64,000 nucleotides of DNA. Origin: Reticulitermes lucifugus (lineage: Eukaryota; Arthropoda; Insecta; Blattodea; Rhinotermitidae). Location: the NCBI GenBank assembly GCA_026260175.1, contig JAKCWW010000545.1:38192-102191 (forward strand). Direction: 5' to 3'. The position numbers and the translations under genes were made by a program. Every line of letters begins with the position of its first letter. Within the stretch, counting starts at the first letter, position 1. The notes under the pieces are model-generated. The model saw only the letters and a program-made list of their open reading frames with translations, did no database searches and was not told the DNA's origin. Of this stretch, positions 10,565 through 21,279 are shown piece by piece.

Positions 10565-10830
10565 GCTTTCTTCAATGCGGCGCCGTGTAATCTGTTATAC
10601 ATTTTCCTTCGTTTCGGAAAAAGTTGCTGTCTCTATAACACGAAGATGGACGTAGCACGTTTTTCTGAAACGCGGATAAATTCAAACCAGACTGCACAGA
10701 GTCACATCTCAGGAGACAATATTTTTCATAGTCACCGCCACCAGAATCTGACATTTCACATGAAGAAGAAGTGTCCCAGAGAACACACAGCCGGCAGAAG
10801 GAAAGAACAGAGCTGGTTATTTTCAAGTTG
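10565..10830 (-). repeat. Dispersed insect repeat with degenerate frame
   Basis: The minus strand reads EKYCLLRCDSVQSGLNLSAF, FQKNVLRPSSCYR and ITDYTAPH. I recognise this pattern (..FRRN.LPPSSG...DYTA.HP) from interspersed repeats common in insect genomes. Its mobile class is unknown to me, and no intact start-to-stop frame is present. Confidence 0.45.
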
Positions 10831-11009
10831 CCACAGTCAGCTACAGTCAGCAGCTAAATTGGGACATTGCGGAAATATTAGAATGGGAAGTAGTACATGT
10901 GTTAACGGTGCGTCACCTAGAATTTATGCCCCGACAGTTCGCTGGATTAATGAGTGGAAAAAGATTTAACGTTACTCTGTGTCAGTGTGAGGGGTTTGAA
11001 TGTGGTGAC

Positions 11010-11275
11010 ATGCAAGTCACTGTGGACGGCAGGCCGTGCCATGTTTCAAGGCCCGGGTTCAATCCATGTGGGATTTGTGGTGGACAAAGTGGCACTGGCA
11101 CAGGTTTTTCCCCGAGTACTTCGGTTTTCCCATGTCAATTTCATTCCACCGTTGTTCCATTACTTAAAAAGAAAAAGATCGTCTTTCTCTTCATCTTCAT
11201 CACAGGGTTGCACAATAAGCCTAAAGACTGCGGTTCCTTAAGACTAGTTCCTGCTGCGGGTCTGTTCTCCACACA
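11010..11275 (+). mobile_element. SINE-D copy 1
   Basis: A pol III-like head with CCCGGGTTCAATCC (11054-11067, B box) is followed by the family body TGTGGGATTTGTGGTGGACA, CAGGTTTTTCCCCGAGTACT and TTGCACAATAAGCCTAAAG. The body is nearly identical to the copy at 28.96-29.23 kb. Confidence 0.8.
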
Positions 11276-13500
11276 CACACACTGTGGACGGCGGAGCTCA
11301 GTTAATTCATCTGTGTATTTAAATCTGAAAGATACCCAGTTCAAATGCCGTACAGGACAATAAATCTCTTGAGAAGAATGTGAGGGACTCTTCTTGAAAT
11401 ATGTGACGTCTAGTTCTGCCTACATTGATTCCAGTCCAAACAATTTTCTCCTTCGTTGGATGATAAGTAACCTTTGCAGTTGAAAGACTTGTAGTATCCT
11501 TTATGTGATTTACCTATACCAGTTAGATACGAAAGCACCGATAATAAAAAAAGTAACGATCGGAGCCTTAACAAATTAAACTGTCAAATAGGACGTCTTT
11601 AGGACCGCGTTGCGTCCCTCTTCAAGGACTAGCTGTCACCAATAGATATGGAGTGACATCTTACAAGACGTGAATGTTCATCAACACGGTTGTGAGTTTC
11701 TCATGGTTGTCAATAAAAGAGAGCAAGCTTAAGTAGATACAAATAATGAAAATTACTGAAAAGGTATATAAAAATACACAGGAAATATGTACTTGATGGA
11801 CTTTTAAGCAAGCCAGATAACGTGTAACCTGGTTTAGAGTTGAGAAACTTGTTCGTATCAAAAGAAAGGAATGTCCACCACTTTTGAATTCCATGCATGC
11901 CCTAATCTTCGTACACGTTATTGCAAAGGAGATTGCAAATGTGAAGAAAACACCAAATTTGAAACCAAGACAGATTTCACAGACTGCGAAATTTCTGCAG
12001 AATACAGAAACATAAATATATCTGCCCCATTATTCATTAGGACCTCACAAGAAAATAAGATTTTATGTCTCGTAACTTCCAATTTAGTGGAGGATATATA
12101 TTGTTCCAAAATATAAGATATTGCACTCAGTAAATGTGACTCAAAAATATGAAGCAAACTGGACACAAGACGCACAGACATGTACTCATACAATAAATAT
12201 ATGATGTTGCCATATTATAAAAATATAATGAAGCTTCTAGTACTCTACAGCAAAAGTTGTGCCTGATTCGGTCTTAATGCTAAGGCCCTAGTATAGACCA
12301 GATTACGATTTCTTTCAACAATTTCTTTAAAGGCAGCTGACGTGAGGATAAAAAAGAACCTGTTGAATTAGTGGGAAAGCTTGGCAGTCCTTACCATTGC
12401 AGTTTGTAGAGTCCAATGAGAAGGCAGTCAACATACAGAATGTAGAAGAAGCAGACCCTTATGGACTAGATAGTAATAACAATTTTAATTACAGGAATGT
12501 GAGAAAATTAGGCTGCAAGGAAGACGGCTATTAGTAACTCTTCAGCTCAGAAAATCAGATTCTCAACACAGTTTGTTATGAGTGAAATGCGGAGGTGAGG
12601 GCAGTTTGTCTGTTCCTGCAATTATTTCCAGAGAAATGTTAAAACAATTTAAATAGGCCACGGCTCCCTACATTGCGTTTTAGATGTATTCATAATAACG
12701 TTATTCTCACTCCATGGTACCTACAGTGCTGCCACAGAACCCATTACTATAGCAAGAAACATGTTCACGATTCAAGTCTTCTGGAACGTTATGTCAGATA
12801 GTCTGGTAGGTATGTACTACGTGTGGGAAAAATCTCATTTTCTCATCTTCTCAGTAGACTACGAAATCTATTCCATGCAGAACGGATGGATAATGCGAGA
12901 TAAAGCGCGAGAAGTTCTACGAGCCGAAAGTAAACAGTCCTAGTGTCGACACACATACAGACTACCTGATGCTTAGGCAGACCGACAATTTTACAGCGTT
13001 CCTGCCACAGTTCTTTGCTTTGAAATCAAATTCCACGATAGCATCTAAGCAAAACAACTCGAATAACTCTTTACACAACATGCGTCTTTGCATTTTATTG
13101 GTTTCCAGCTATTAACGAAACTCCCTTTTATTATGAAAGTCTAACCTTCTGTATTAGGACGAAAACGTCCATCCGTGGGGCCAATTTTACACAATTGAAT
13201 ATAGTCCATATCATAAAAACATATTTCCATAGATTAAATTTCATTATTATCCTTCCATTTATGATAAGCACAGTTCTGTTTAGATGTTTCCTTCCACTTT
13301 GTCATGAAGGTAGTTATCCCGCGTCGAATTCGGGAGGTCAAGTGGTCAAATCTCGACCCAAACACTGGCTATACTGACTGAAGTTTATTGTGGGATTCTT
13401 CAGTCGTCCAGCTCAGTTCCGAGACACTTCCTCAAATTAGGCTATAACCACTTTCTTCAACATATATTCAAATACATTTTTTACTTAATCACCATAACAA
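11276..13500. other. Unassigned sequence
   Basis: Over 2 kb of AT-rich sequence with only short chance frames; no element recognised. Confidence 0.4.
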
Positions 13501-13502
13501 GA

Positions 13503-13735
13503 GCGGTGATAACTCAGTCTGTATAGTGACTTGGACACAGGCCGTACGTCAGACTTCCGGCAGGGGGCAAGACATTTTTATCCCCTAAAAAATTCTATAT
13601 TAGCTCTGCGGCCTAGCCAGCCTCCTATTTAAGTGATAATGGAGGCTTCTTCCCTGGGGATAAAGCGGCCTGGGCGAGAAGCTGGTCATCCGCCTCCATC
13701 TCGTGCCGAGGTCAAGAATACGTGAAGCTATACCT
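13503..13735 (+). mobile_element. SINE-A copy
   Basis: Head CTGTATAGTGACTTGG, body GGCCTAGCCAGCCTCCTATT and AAAGCGGCCTGGGCGAGAAG, ending CTCGTGCCGAGGTCAAGAAT. The B-box region (AGACTTCCGGCAGGGGG) is degraded. Confidence 0.65.
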
Positions 13736-13770
13736 CCATTACACCATATACTTTTCCTTGGAATGCAAAA

Positions 13771-13914
13771 TTATACCTTCTTTAATCTGTGGTCTTTTGG
13801 GTAATTACACGGCGGTAAATAATTACCACACGACGCCGTGTAATTACCCAAAAGACCACAGATTACATCAACATCGCGGCGGAAGCCTGAAATCAAGGTT
13901 ATACCTTCTTTAAT
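13771..13914. repeat. Perfect 31-bp foldback inside a 16-bp target-site duplication
   Basis: Arms 13784-13814 and 13834-13864 are exact reverse complements around a 19-base loop. TTATACCTTCTTTAAT occurs at 13771-13786 and again at 13899-13914, so the 112 bases between (13787-13898) look like a single insertion with a 16-bp duplication. The insert is the hairpin plus a 34-base non-palindromic extension ending GGCGGAAGCCTGAAATCAAG. There are no promoter boxes and no poly(A). Identical arms imply a recent event or gene conversion. Confidence 0.8.
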
Positions 13915-15245
13915 TTGACTGATCTTCATGTTGGACGCTAGCTAGTCTTAGTTACAAAGAGTGATTGTAAATAGCCCATAAATAACTAAACCAAGAGGCT
14001 TTATAATCACAGACTAGCATACATCTCATATTCAAAATGTTAGTGCTATAAAATATGTGAAGCTAATCCTAACCAGCACGATAGAGCTTGTCTGTTTATA
14101 TCAACACTACGAACCACATGTTTGTCAATTTTTCAGCTTTTTGTTACTTCATGCATCTTAGGTCACAGCTCTCTTCTGCACTACGTTCTTCTGCAGTCAA
14201 TGAATGATCACACTCATTCAACACAATGGGTAGCGTTATGGTTTTAAACAGCACTTTAGAAACAAGATTGATCATATTCATAAACATAACAAATTATTAT
14301 TTTATTAACTTATTTAGAACTTTGGTGTTTTATTTTAGCACATTTGTTATTCTCGAGCGTCAAACAGTTTGGAAGGCACTGTAAGATCACGAAGCTCTAT
14401 TATTATATTTTCTTTGCGAGAGACCCACCTGCAACATTTATTCGGCTCTGCCGGTAGTCCCAGAGGCGAGTGCGGGCTGTAACAATCGTCATTATGTTTG
14501 TAGTGCAAAATCTCCATTTGTGGGCCCTGATCTTCCACACGAGTTTAATATATCGGTAGGTTATGGTTGTCTAACAGAATACGTCTATCCCTTTAAGGGG
14601 GGGGGGGAACCCACACAAGAAACTAAAATAAGGATAAAAATTTTATCAAACCCAAGTAAGCACATTGCGGATTATTTTAAATCTAGCATCTACAATGATC
14701 AGTCGGAAGGACAACCGTGAGTTTGGCATGCCCATGGATACCACAGAACAGATCGCATGAAGGAGACGATCGAGAATTCTCATAAAAATTCCACTACTTC
14801 CTAGCGGAATTTCGAGGAAGGGGTCGGAAAGAAGGAAATGGATCAAAAGCAAGCCAGGGGTGGAGGATGTGCAAAACCATGAAGTAAAAACGAGTTTACA
14901 GACAGACAACCTGAGTTAAAATATGTGGGCCAGTGTGAACCCCCATATCCTGAATACCAGCGAAGCAGACAGGCATTCTTGAGAGATAGGATGCCTGAAA
15001 AGTGTTTTCTTTTACTTATTTGTGTCTCTGCTTTTTTCACTTGTCTCGCTGCTGCACTAAGGCTCTCTGTCTCGCAGCTTGCTTTTACACATCTCTTTGC
15101 TGTCGCCACATTCTTGAAAATATTGCTCACAGCGGTTCTTCGGGGAAACAGCTCAGCTAATGATGATTTACGACAGGGTAAGTTATTCATGGTTATTTCC
15201 ACACAGATGTCGCCATCAGATTAACCTGTTTGTATTTCTGTAATA
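13915..15245. other. Unassigned sequence, one candidate exon
   Basis: On the plus strand from ATG at 14991 the frame reads MPEKCFLLLICVSAFFTCLA, a signal-peptide-like start, and reaches a GTAAGT donor-like site at 15179-15184. A longer antisense frame overlaps it and I recognise no domain in either, so neither is called as a gene. Confidence 0.3.
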
Positions 15246-15256
15246 TAGAAAGAGCA

Positions 15257-16295
15257 CTAAAGTTGTTTATTTTCACACCAACTTATGCAAATTAACTTAT
15301 AATATTAATAATTTTATTTTGCCCCTATACGTATTTCGGCGTCTCAAAACGCCATCCTCAGGGGGTCGTAGAGTTTACTAGCATAGACCATACAATTATG
15401 AATGCGTCGTTGCATCCGTAAAAATGTGATACATCAAATGGCAGTCAAACTTCATACAATATTGTGAAATAATAAAATTATTATTAAAAAAGTGTTAAAA
15501 TTGTTAAAATAATTACATGACTTAAGATCTATATAAATTATTTGCAGACTGGTCTTGCTTTCCGTTGGGCGTATCATTTAATTTGACGTATAGTGATCAT
15601 CTGTGGGAATATTAAATATAATATAATTAAAATCATGGAAAGCAAAGTCATATACAAAGAGTATAGGTTATGAGGACGTAAAGATTATATACGTCACATA
15701 CCTGTATATACTGTGTGCGCTGCGATGTGTCCGTATCGTGCTGTGACTGTGTGGTGTCTAGTATTGATTTTCGTGTGTTTATGTCGTGTCTGTTGGTATA
15801 GGGTTTTGCGCATGCGTAAGTGGTGTAGTTGGTTTAATGAGTTTGAATAAGATATTTTGTTCTCCAGGCTGCTGTTCTTTAATTAGAGTTCGATTTTGGT
15901 GAAACTGTTGTATGTAGAAATTTTCTAAAATGTTCATATACCAGCCTTTTCTGCAAATTTTTACCAGCGTCATAGTGGAATTTATTGGGCCATAATCATG
16001 TTTATTATTCAAAATATGCATAGCATAGGCCGATTTTGGGTCATTAGATTTTATATATCTGCAATGTTCTATATACCGGGCTTTGAAATTTCTGCCAGTC
16101 TGGCCAACATATTGCATGTTACATGTATTACATTGTAAACTGTATATACCACTGTTTTCATATGTGTCAGGTATCGGATCATATTCTTTAAGTATGTGTT
16201 GCGTTTCGAGACGCCGAAATACGTATAGGGGCAAAATAAAATTATTAATATTATAAGTTAATGTGCACGAGTTTGTGTGAAAATAAACAACTTTA
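15257..16295 (-). mobile_element. Penelope-like element PLE1 with inverted terminal arms
   Basis: The left arm (15257-15353) and right arm (16201-16295) are inverted copies about 95 bp long with only about five mismatches. Both contain the end of a hammerhead-type core and a TATAGGGGC phrase. Between them, on the minus strand, is the C-terminal GIY-YIG region of a PLE protein. The reverse transcriptase is missing, so this is a 5'-truncated copy. PLEs are known to carry long terminal repeats in odd orientations together with hammerhead motifs (family knowledge). A possible 9-bp duplication, TAGAAAGAG, lies at 15246-15254 and 16328-16336. Confidence 0.85.
15318..15368 (-). ncRNA. Hammerhead-ribozyme-type motif (PLE1)
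   Basis: On the minus strand CUGAGGA (15355-15361) fits CUGANGA. It is followed by stem II GGCGU/ACGCC and then GAAA (15334-15337). A flanking CCCC pairs with GGGG across the core as stem I, and the minimal stem III is UAC/GUA. Very short stem III is typical of the PLE class and may require dimerisation (established for that class). All core positions are present, so cleavage is plausible but untested. Confidence 0.7.
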
Positions 16296-16312
16296 GTTGT
16301 CATAAGATGCAC
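15779..16312 (-). pseudogene. PLE GIY-YIG endonuclease domain, RT-less
   Basis: A 177-codon open frame carries a GIY-YIG nuclease domain in its middle: SGIYSLQCNTCNMQYVGQTG, with GIY, a CxxC zinc-finger pair and YVG in the YIG position, then ARYIEHCRYIKSNDPKSAYA and HILNNKHDYG, and LENFYIQQFHQN with the conserved Glu/Asn region. In PLEs this domain nicks target DNA to start reverse transcription. The first 35 or so codons come from the inverted terminal arm, so the ATG is adventitious. No RT lies upstream. The frame itself has no stop, but it is a fragment. Confidence 0.8.
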
Positions 16313-16329
16313 GGTAAATACAATGTGTA

Positions 16330-18020
16330 GAAAGAGAAATCAGGTTATCTGAAGAACACTGTCTTTCAGTACGAGTGGAAATGGAAGACGTTTTAAACGC
16401 CACTAAAAGTATTCCAAAATCAATTTAGCGACTTCCAACAAGTAATTTAAACTATATAATTATAATATTGACTGGCGTGTAAAGACGAAGACTCTGCTCC
16501 ATAAATATAATAACGTGAAGCTATTTCCTCACGCCTCAATAATTCTGCTTTACGTGATGTTGAGGTACAGAAGAACTTACCGTTGAAATCATCACCCTAT
16601 ATATATTTAGCCTCGGCCTCAAGACACAAGTTTAAAGAAATTTGCTCTTCTGCCCCATGTCACCGTCAACATGACCCTCTTTGTTACTCTTGATTCGTAT
16701 GAGGAATATCACCTGTTTAAACCTGCTATCCTGGATGTTGTTGTTGCCTCTCCGTGCTTCAGAGAAGTAGGGTCTTCCAAAATGCTATCAGACATACATC
16801 ACTAGCACAGATCACAATATGGGTTTCATCAGCTCTTACCTTAACTCCATGGTCCAAAACCATTTTTGAAATTTTCATAGCTGATCATATTTTCTAGAAA
16901 TCCGGCCGCTTGTTTTAAAACCGGAAGTTTACATGTTTACAGCCCAAAGGCACTGTATTCTGCCTTGAGATGGTTACATCCAGTGAGAAACATCATACTG
17001 TATTTCTAAGTTTAGAGTATTCTGTCACGTTTCCTAAGGAGGTAACTCGGTTATTTCCCACCCAGCTCCTAAGCCGATGGACAAGGTATTCGCAGCTAAA
17101 CTCCACATTGGACCGACTCCTATGCAAACAAAAATATCATTTCATATACTGTACAGCTGCAATCGGGGACCATGAGTCTAGGAATAATACTCAGCAGCTC
17201 ACGTGACTTCACAGCCTTCTGGATTCATTAAGGCAAAAGTGGAGTGGCATAACAACAAATTAAAAAGTGCCGCCGTGCTTCTTCCAATAGTTGAGCGATC
17301 CGACACTTAAGGGTTGATGGGACTGTGGGTGAATTGTTAAATTAACTGCATTAAAGAAGGGGTCCGTTGAAATGTACTTCTTAGGTTTCCCTCCACCCTA
17401 ATTTACTGAACACATTCACACAGTTGTCGAGTCGTTAAACCAAACCACTAGAGAGAAAGAGTGGGTTATGGCAGTTCGTAACATTGAACCGAGAATACAG
17501 CGTCATATAAAATACGCAACGAAATAAACGGGGTCTACTGACAGGAGGGTGGTGGGTGCATAACAGCATGAATATCCGAAAAGTTGACTTGGAGATTATG
17601 TGTACGAGGAAGCTTATCTAAGAAATTTCCAATATTTAGGAGTAAAACTGAATATTCTATATAATTATCTGAACTGCAGCAGAAGTGTAATATCCGGAAA
17701 TTCGTTGAGCATTTATTTCTCTGTAAAACTTTAAATACGAACTGGATACTCTTGCTCGTAAGAATCAATTAATCACATAACGTTTTGATTAGTTTCGGCG
17801 GATACTCGTTGAAAATTATTCATTTTGTAATAAATCCAATTTCATTGGAAATACGTAGTTTACGTACTTGTGGCCTGTATCACCTCACCTGACGGCATCG
17901 TTAAGGATATCACATACCTACATCTTTATGGAAATCGTTTACGTATAATGTGATCTTAATGAAATCACACACACACACACACACATATAGAGGATTTCCT
18001 TATTGATGCTGTCAACTGAG
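16330..18020. other. Unassigned sequence with a CA microsatellite
   Basis: A pure (CA)n tract lies at 17966-17984. Nothing else is recognised. Confidence 0.4.
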
Positions 18021-18024
18021 GCTA

Positions 18025-18235
18025 CATAGGAGAGAATGGTAGGATAGTAAATGGGTAGTACATTGGAAAGTGTTTGAAACGCAGCGGTATCGCCTGAATT
18101 GCCACAACTGCCATCGCGGGATTTCTCTTAAGAGACTGAGAAAAATCACGAAAACCCTCAGTCAGGGTAGTCGGTGTTCGGGACAAATTTCGAAAGCCGC
18201 ACCTTCCTAATAGGGCCTGCATAAAGGAAGAGTTA
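18025..18235 (-). repeat. Probable SINE-like repeat fragment
   Basis: The minus strand reads CCCGAACACCGACTACCCTG and GAGGGTTTTCGTGATTTTTC, a CCG-rich phrase plus U-rich stretch that resembles insect SINE bodies. No second copy is present in the window to confirm it. Confidence 0.3.
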
Positions 18236-18294
18236 ACGGTTTAAGGCAACGCGCTCTATCAGAGTAATCAAGGAATGAAGTTTCCGTATGATTG

Positions 18295-18560
18295 CTGGGC
18301 GCTTATGACTCCCATAGCGTAATCGGTGTAAAGACTCGGCGACTGGCTATGTGATTTATGAATCGTGGTTCGAATCTACGTGGCGGAAAGAGATTTTATC
18401 TTCTAAAATGCGTCCACTTTTGAAGAACAGAATGATCTGTGGGCCCATCCAGCTTCCTGTTCAATGGATAATGAAGGCTCTTTCTCCGGCGTAAAGTGGC
18501 TGGTCGTGAAGCTAACCACTGATCTCTATGTAGTGCTCAGGTTTAGAATGACTGAAACTA
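18295..18560 (+). mobile_element. SINE-A copy
   Basis: The B box GTGGTTCGAATCTACG at 18364-18379 is well kept. The body has GTGGGCCCATCCAGCTTCCT and AAAGTGGCTGGTCGTGAAGC. The 5' end near CATAGCGTAATCGGTG is approximate. Confidence 0.7.
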
Positions 18561-19390
18561 GGCCTTCACTCCCTAATATTCCGTCATATCGCGCAGAGGA
18601 ATAGCTTTATCTTCACTCTTGGACTCCCATATGCAAACTATTTCTGAACTGACTGAAATATATCATCCGCACTTCGTCTAACAATTAGGTTTTTGTACGT
18701 AACGAGATGCTGCCGGGAGTTACATCTTCTAGCATAGTTGCCATACTTCGAGTAATTGGCAGACAATTCAAACTGGTAGCAACCAGTAGGTTGTACTCAG
18801 TCCAAAGTACGGGGTTTTGTCAGAAACCACCACAGTTTCGACAACTTAAAAGCACAAGAGAAAGACAGCCCCTGACACAGACACACAGGGGGATAAAGTC
18901 ACAGAAATAATAGAGAAAGTAAAGGCAAACACAAATATGAATAAATTTGAAATTATCCATACAGTGTATGTACTTATAATACATGTGTTACAGATATGAA
19001 TAATTTGAAAGGTTAATAGAAACGACATATTTCAGCAGCCGAACACTAGTTTTGTATGAAGTGTGCCTCCTGTCTCCCGGTTCGGAGTATTGTGGTAAGT
19101 TATGGTTAGCCTCTGTCTTTAGGCACAAATTCCTGGTTCAAAAGGACATGAAAACCTTGCTACTCTGCTGTTGTGATAAGTGCTTTTCCAGTCTTCTGTC
19201 AGTATGCATAAACACTCCAGTTCTACTATGATATATTTCGGAAATGAATATCACGACACGACTTTGATCATAAACTGAGTGTGAGGACATGAAATGGATT
19301 TATGTTTCTCAGGACAGAGTCCAGTGGAAAGAGCTTTTTAATTACTATATACAATGTCAAATAATAAACAATATCTCTATATACGATATT
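18561..19390. other. Unassigned sequence
   Basis: No recognised element or frame. Confidence 0.4.
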
Positions 19391-19394
19391 CTAA

Positions 19395-21008
19395 CTACAA
19401 AATAAATTCGTCACAAAACACGCACTTCGTCTTCTTTTGCCTCTTATATTCGCCAGTAGATGTCTCCCTTATAAGATTCCAGCAGTAGTCAGCCAGCATA
19501 TTTAGACTCCATTTTAACTGTACCTCTGTTCCATGTTCATCGGAGACGGCTCCCATGTTTTCAGGAAAAAAATCCAAGTGGGAATGCAGAAAATGAAGTT
19601 TAAATGACACATTACACCCCATAGCACTATATGATGAAATTAGCTCCTGCAAAATGTCACCGTAACTTTCCACTCTTTCTGTCTAGAAAGTTCCTGCAGA
19701 CGTTTTCAAATGCCTCGCAGGCTCTTCATTCTGTAACATTTAATTTTTTACTGAAGTCGCGATCTTCGAATAGTTGTTTAATTTGAGGACCAACGAAAAT
19801 TCCTTCTTTCATCTTGGCCTCGCTTATTTTGGGAAATTTTTGCCTTAAATGGGAAAACCCTTCGCTATCTTTATCCATCGCTTTCAAAAATATATTTAGT
19901 AAACCAAGCTTGATATTCAGTGGAGGTAAAGAGATTTTTGACTTAGCCAATAAAGCAGGATGTGCCACATTCCTCTGACCTGGTGTTGTTTCTGAACGGA
20001 CTGGCCATTTTTTATTCTTTATTGGCAGTCCCTCGCTTGGCTGTCCCATTCACATAAAAAGCAGCAGAATTTAGTGTATTCGCCTTGCAACGCAGTCAGC
20101 ATTGCTATAACTTTTAGGTCGGCACATACTCGTATATTCCACCAGTGTTCTTCATAGCTTATTTTGTTTGCCGCAAAACCTGAAGGTACTCTTACGTTAC
20201 TTCCATGTGAACTGCACGAGTCAGTGGGATAGAAGGATAATTATTTCCATTGTGGAGTAACACTGTCTTCAAATTGACCTTAGATGAATCAATGAAAAGC
20301 ATCCATTGCTCAGGGGCATGTTCAAGTTGTAATTCTTCCATTAATTGTTGGACGTTTTTGCAGTACACTAGATTACTATCCACTGAGTAATACGTCACTA
20401 TGTTTGCCTCTTCCTATAAAATTATACTTTTACTCCTTTTTTAAGAAGATTCCACTGCTTAAGCCGTGATCCAAGTAGTTGAGCCTTTATTTTGGGGACG
20501 TCCATATCCCGAACTAAATTGTATAGTTCGGGATTTAGTGAGTGATCATATGTGGCTATGAAGTATCACGTGTTGAAAAGTCTGGGTCTGCATTCGTGCT
20601 GGGTCCTGTATTTTCTGGCGACGCCATTTCCGATTCTGAATCTGAGTCTGGTGGCTTGGGCACTGGCATTGAATCAGCATAAATAACAGGTCTTAAAGCA
20701 GAAGGTGGATTAGGATACTATATTTTATGCTTGGAAAATCGGGAGCAACCAGTGATCTTGGTCATGAAAAATAGCAATCTTTAAGTGGTCCCAAGGCTCA
20801 CGCCACACTATCGGAACAGCAAAAGGCAGCAGCAAATCTTCAGCGCCCAAAACGTATATTGATCTCTGACCTTCCGGCCAAAATAGAGTTCATAAGCTCT
20901 TCTCACGAGTTGTGCCAGTGGCTTCCTGTGCGATTTTAATACCACTTTGCCGCAAATGTATCGAAAGACATTCGGCTTATTTTGGCAAGAACGTGACATG
21001 TTGCACAC
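19395..21008 (-). pseudogene. Broken copy of an unnamed transposase-like ORF family
   Basis: Four blocks on the minus strand belong in one order. N-terminal: PNVFRYICGKVVLKSHRKPL then AYELYFGRKVRDQ (20790-21005), with a CxxCG-type finger remnant. Next: SLNPELYNLVRDMDVPKIKA and LLGSRLKQWNLLKKG (20430-20540). Middle: EQWMLFIDSSKVNLKTVLLH and NGNNYPSIPLTRAVH (20192-20330). C-terminal: SLPPLNIKLGLLNIFLKAMD, KMKEGIFVGPQIKQLFEDRD (19726-19960) and FLHSHLDFFPENMGAVSDEH (19480-19610). I have seen this protein pattern repeated in many arthropod genomes but know no formal family name. The conserved Asp in FIDSSK and a late DEHG acidic site would fit an RNase H-like DDE transposase, which is inference. 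Multiple stops and frameshifts and a missing stretch before KKWPVRSE show that the copy is dead. Confidence 0.6.
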
Positions 21009-21142
21009 AAGAAAGATACCTTTCAGACACTGAAGGGAACTGTTACTTTTGCACTAACACAAAACGCAGGATACAAGGTGGAATCAGACTAAGGTTTTGA
21101 GAGACGGGGGCGCGACATATTGGCACGCAACAATTTATCACG

Positions 21143-21272
21143 GACATTTGATCACACCGACAAATTTTTATACCCACGTTTTATTACAGCGACATTTGAT
21201 AGCACAGAAATTTGATCACAGCGACATTTCATCACACCGACATTTTATCACACCGACAAATTATCACACTGC
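21143..21272. repeat. 16-bp tandem array
   Basis: About eight degenerate units of GACATTTGATCACACC. It lies just outside the 5' end of the minus-strand transposase-like pseudogene, about 135 bases from it, and could be a subterminal repeat of that element. Confidence 0.75.
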
Positions 21273-21279
21273 AAATTAA

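Noticed and set aside
10899-11363. 154-codon plus-strand frame
   Set aside because: Runs through SINE-D copy 1; the shared part at 28.9 kb shows that it is repeat-derived.
20503-20530. 10-bp inverted repeat TCCCGAACTA / TAGTTCGGGA
   Set aside because: Lies inside the coding part of the transposase-like pseudogene, where it encodes the SLNPELYNLVRDMD stretch; coincidental.
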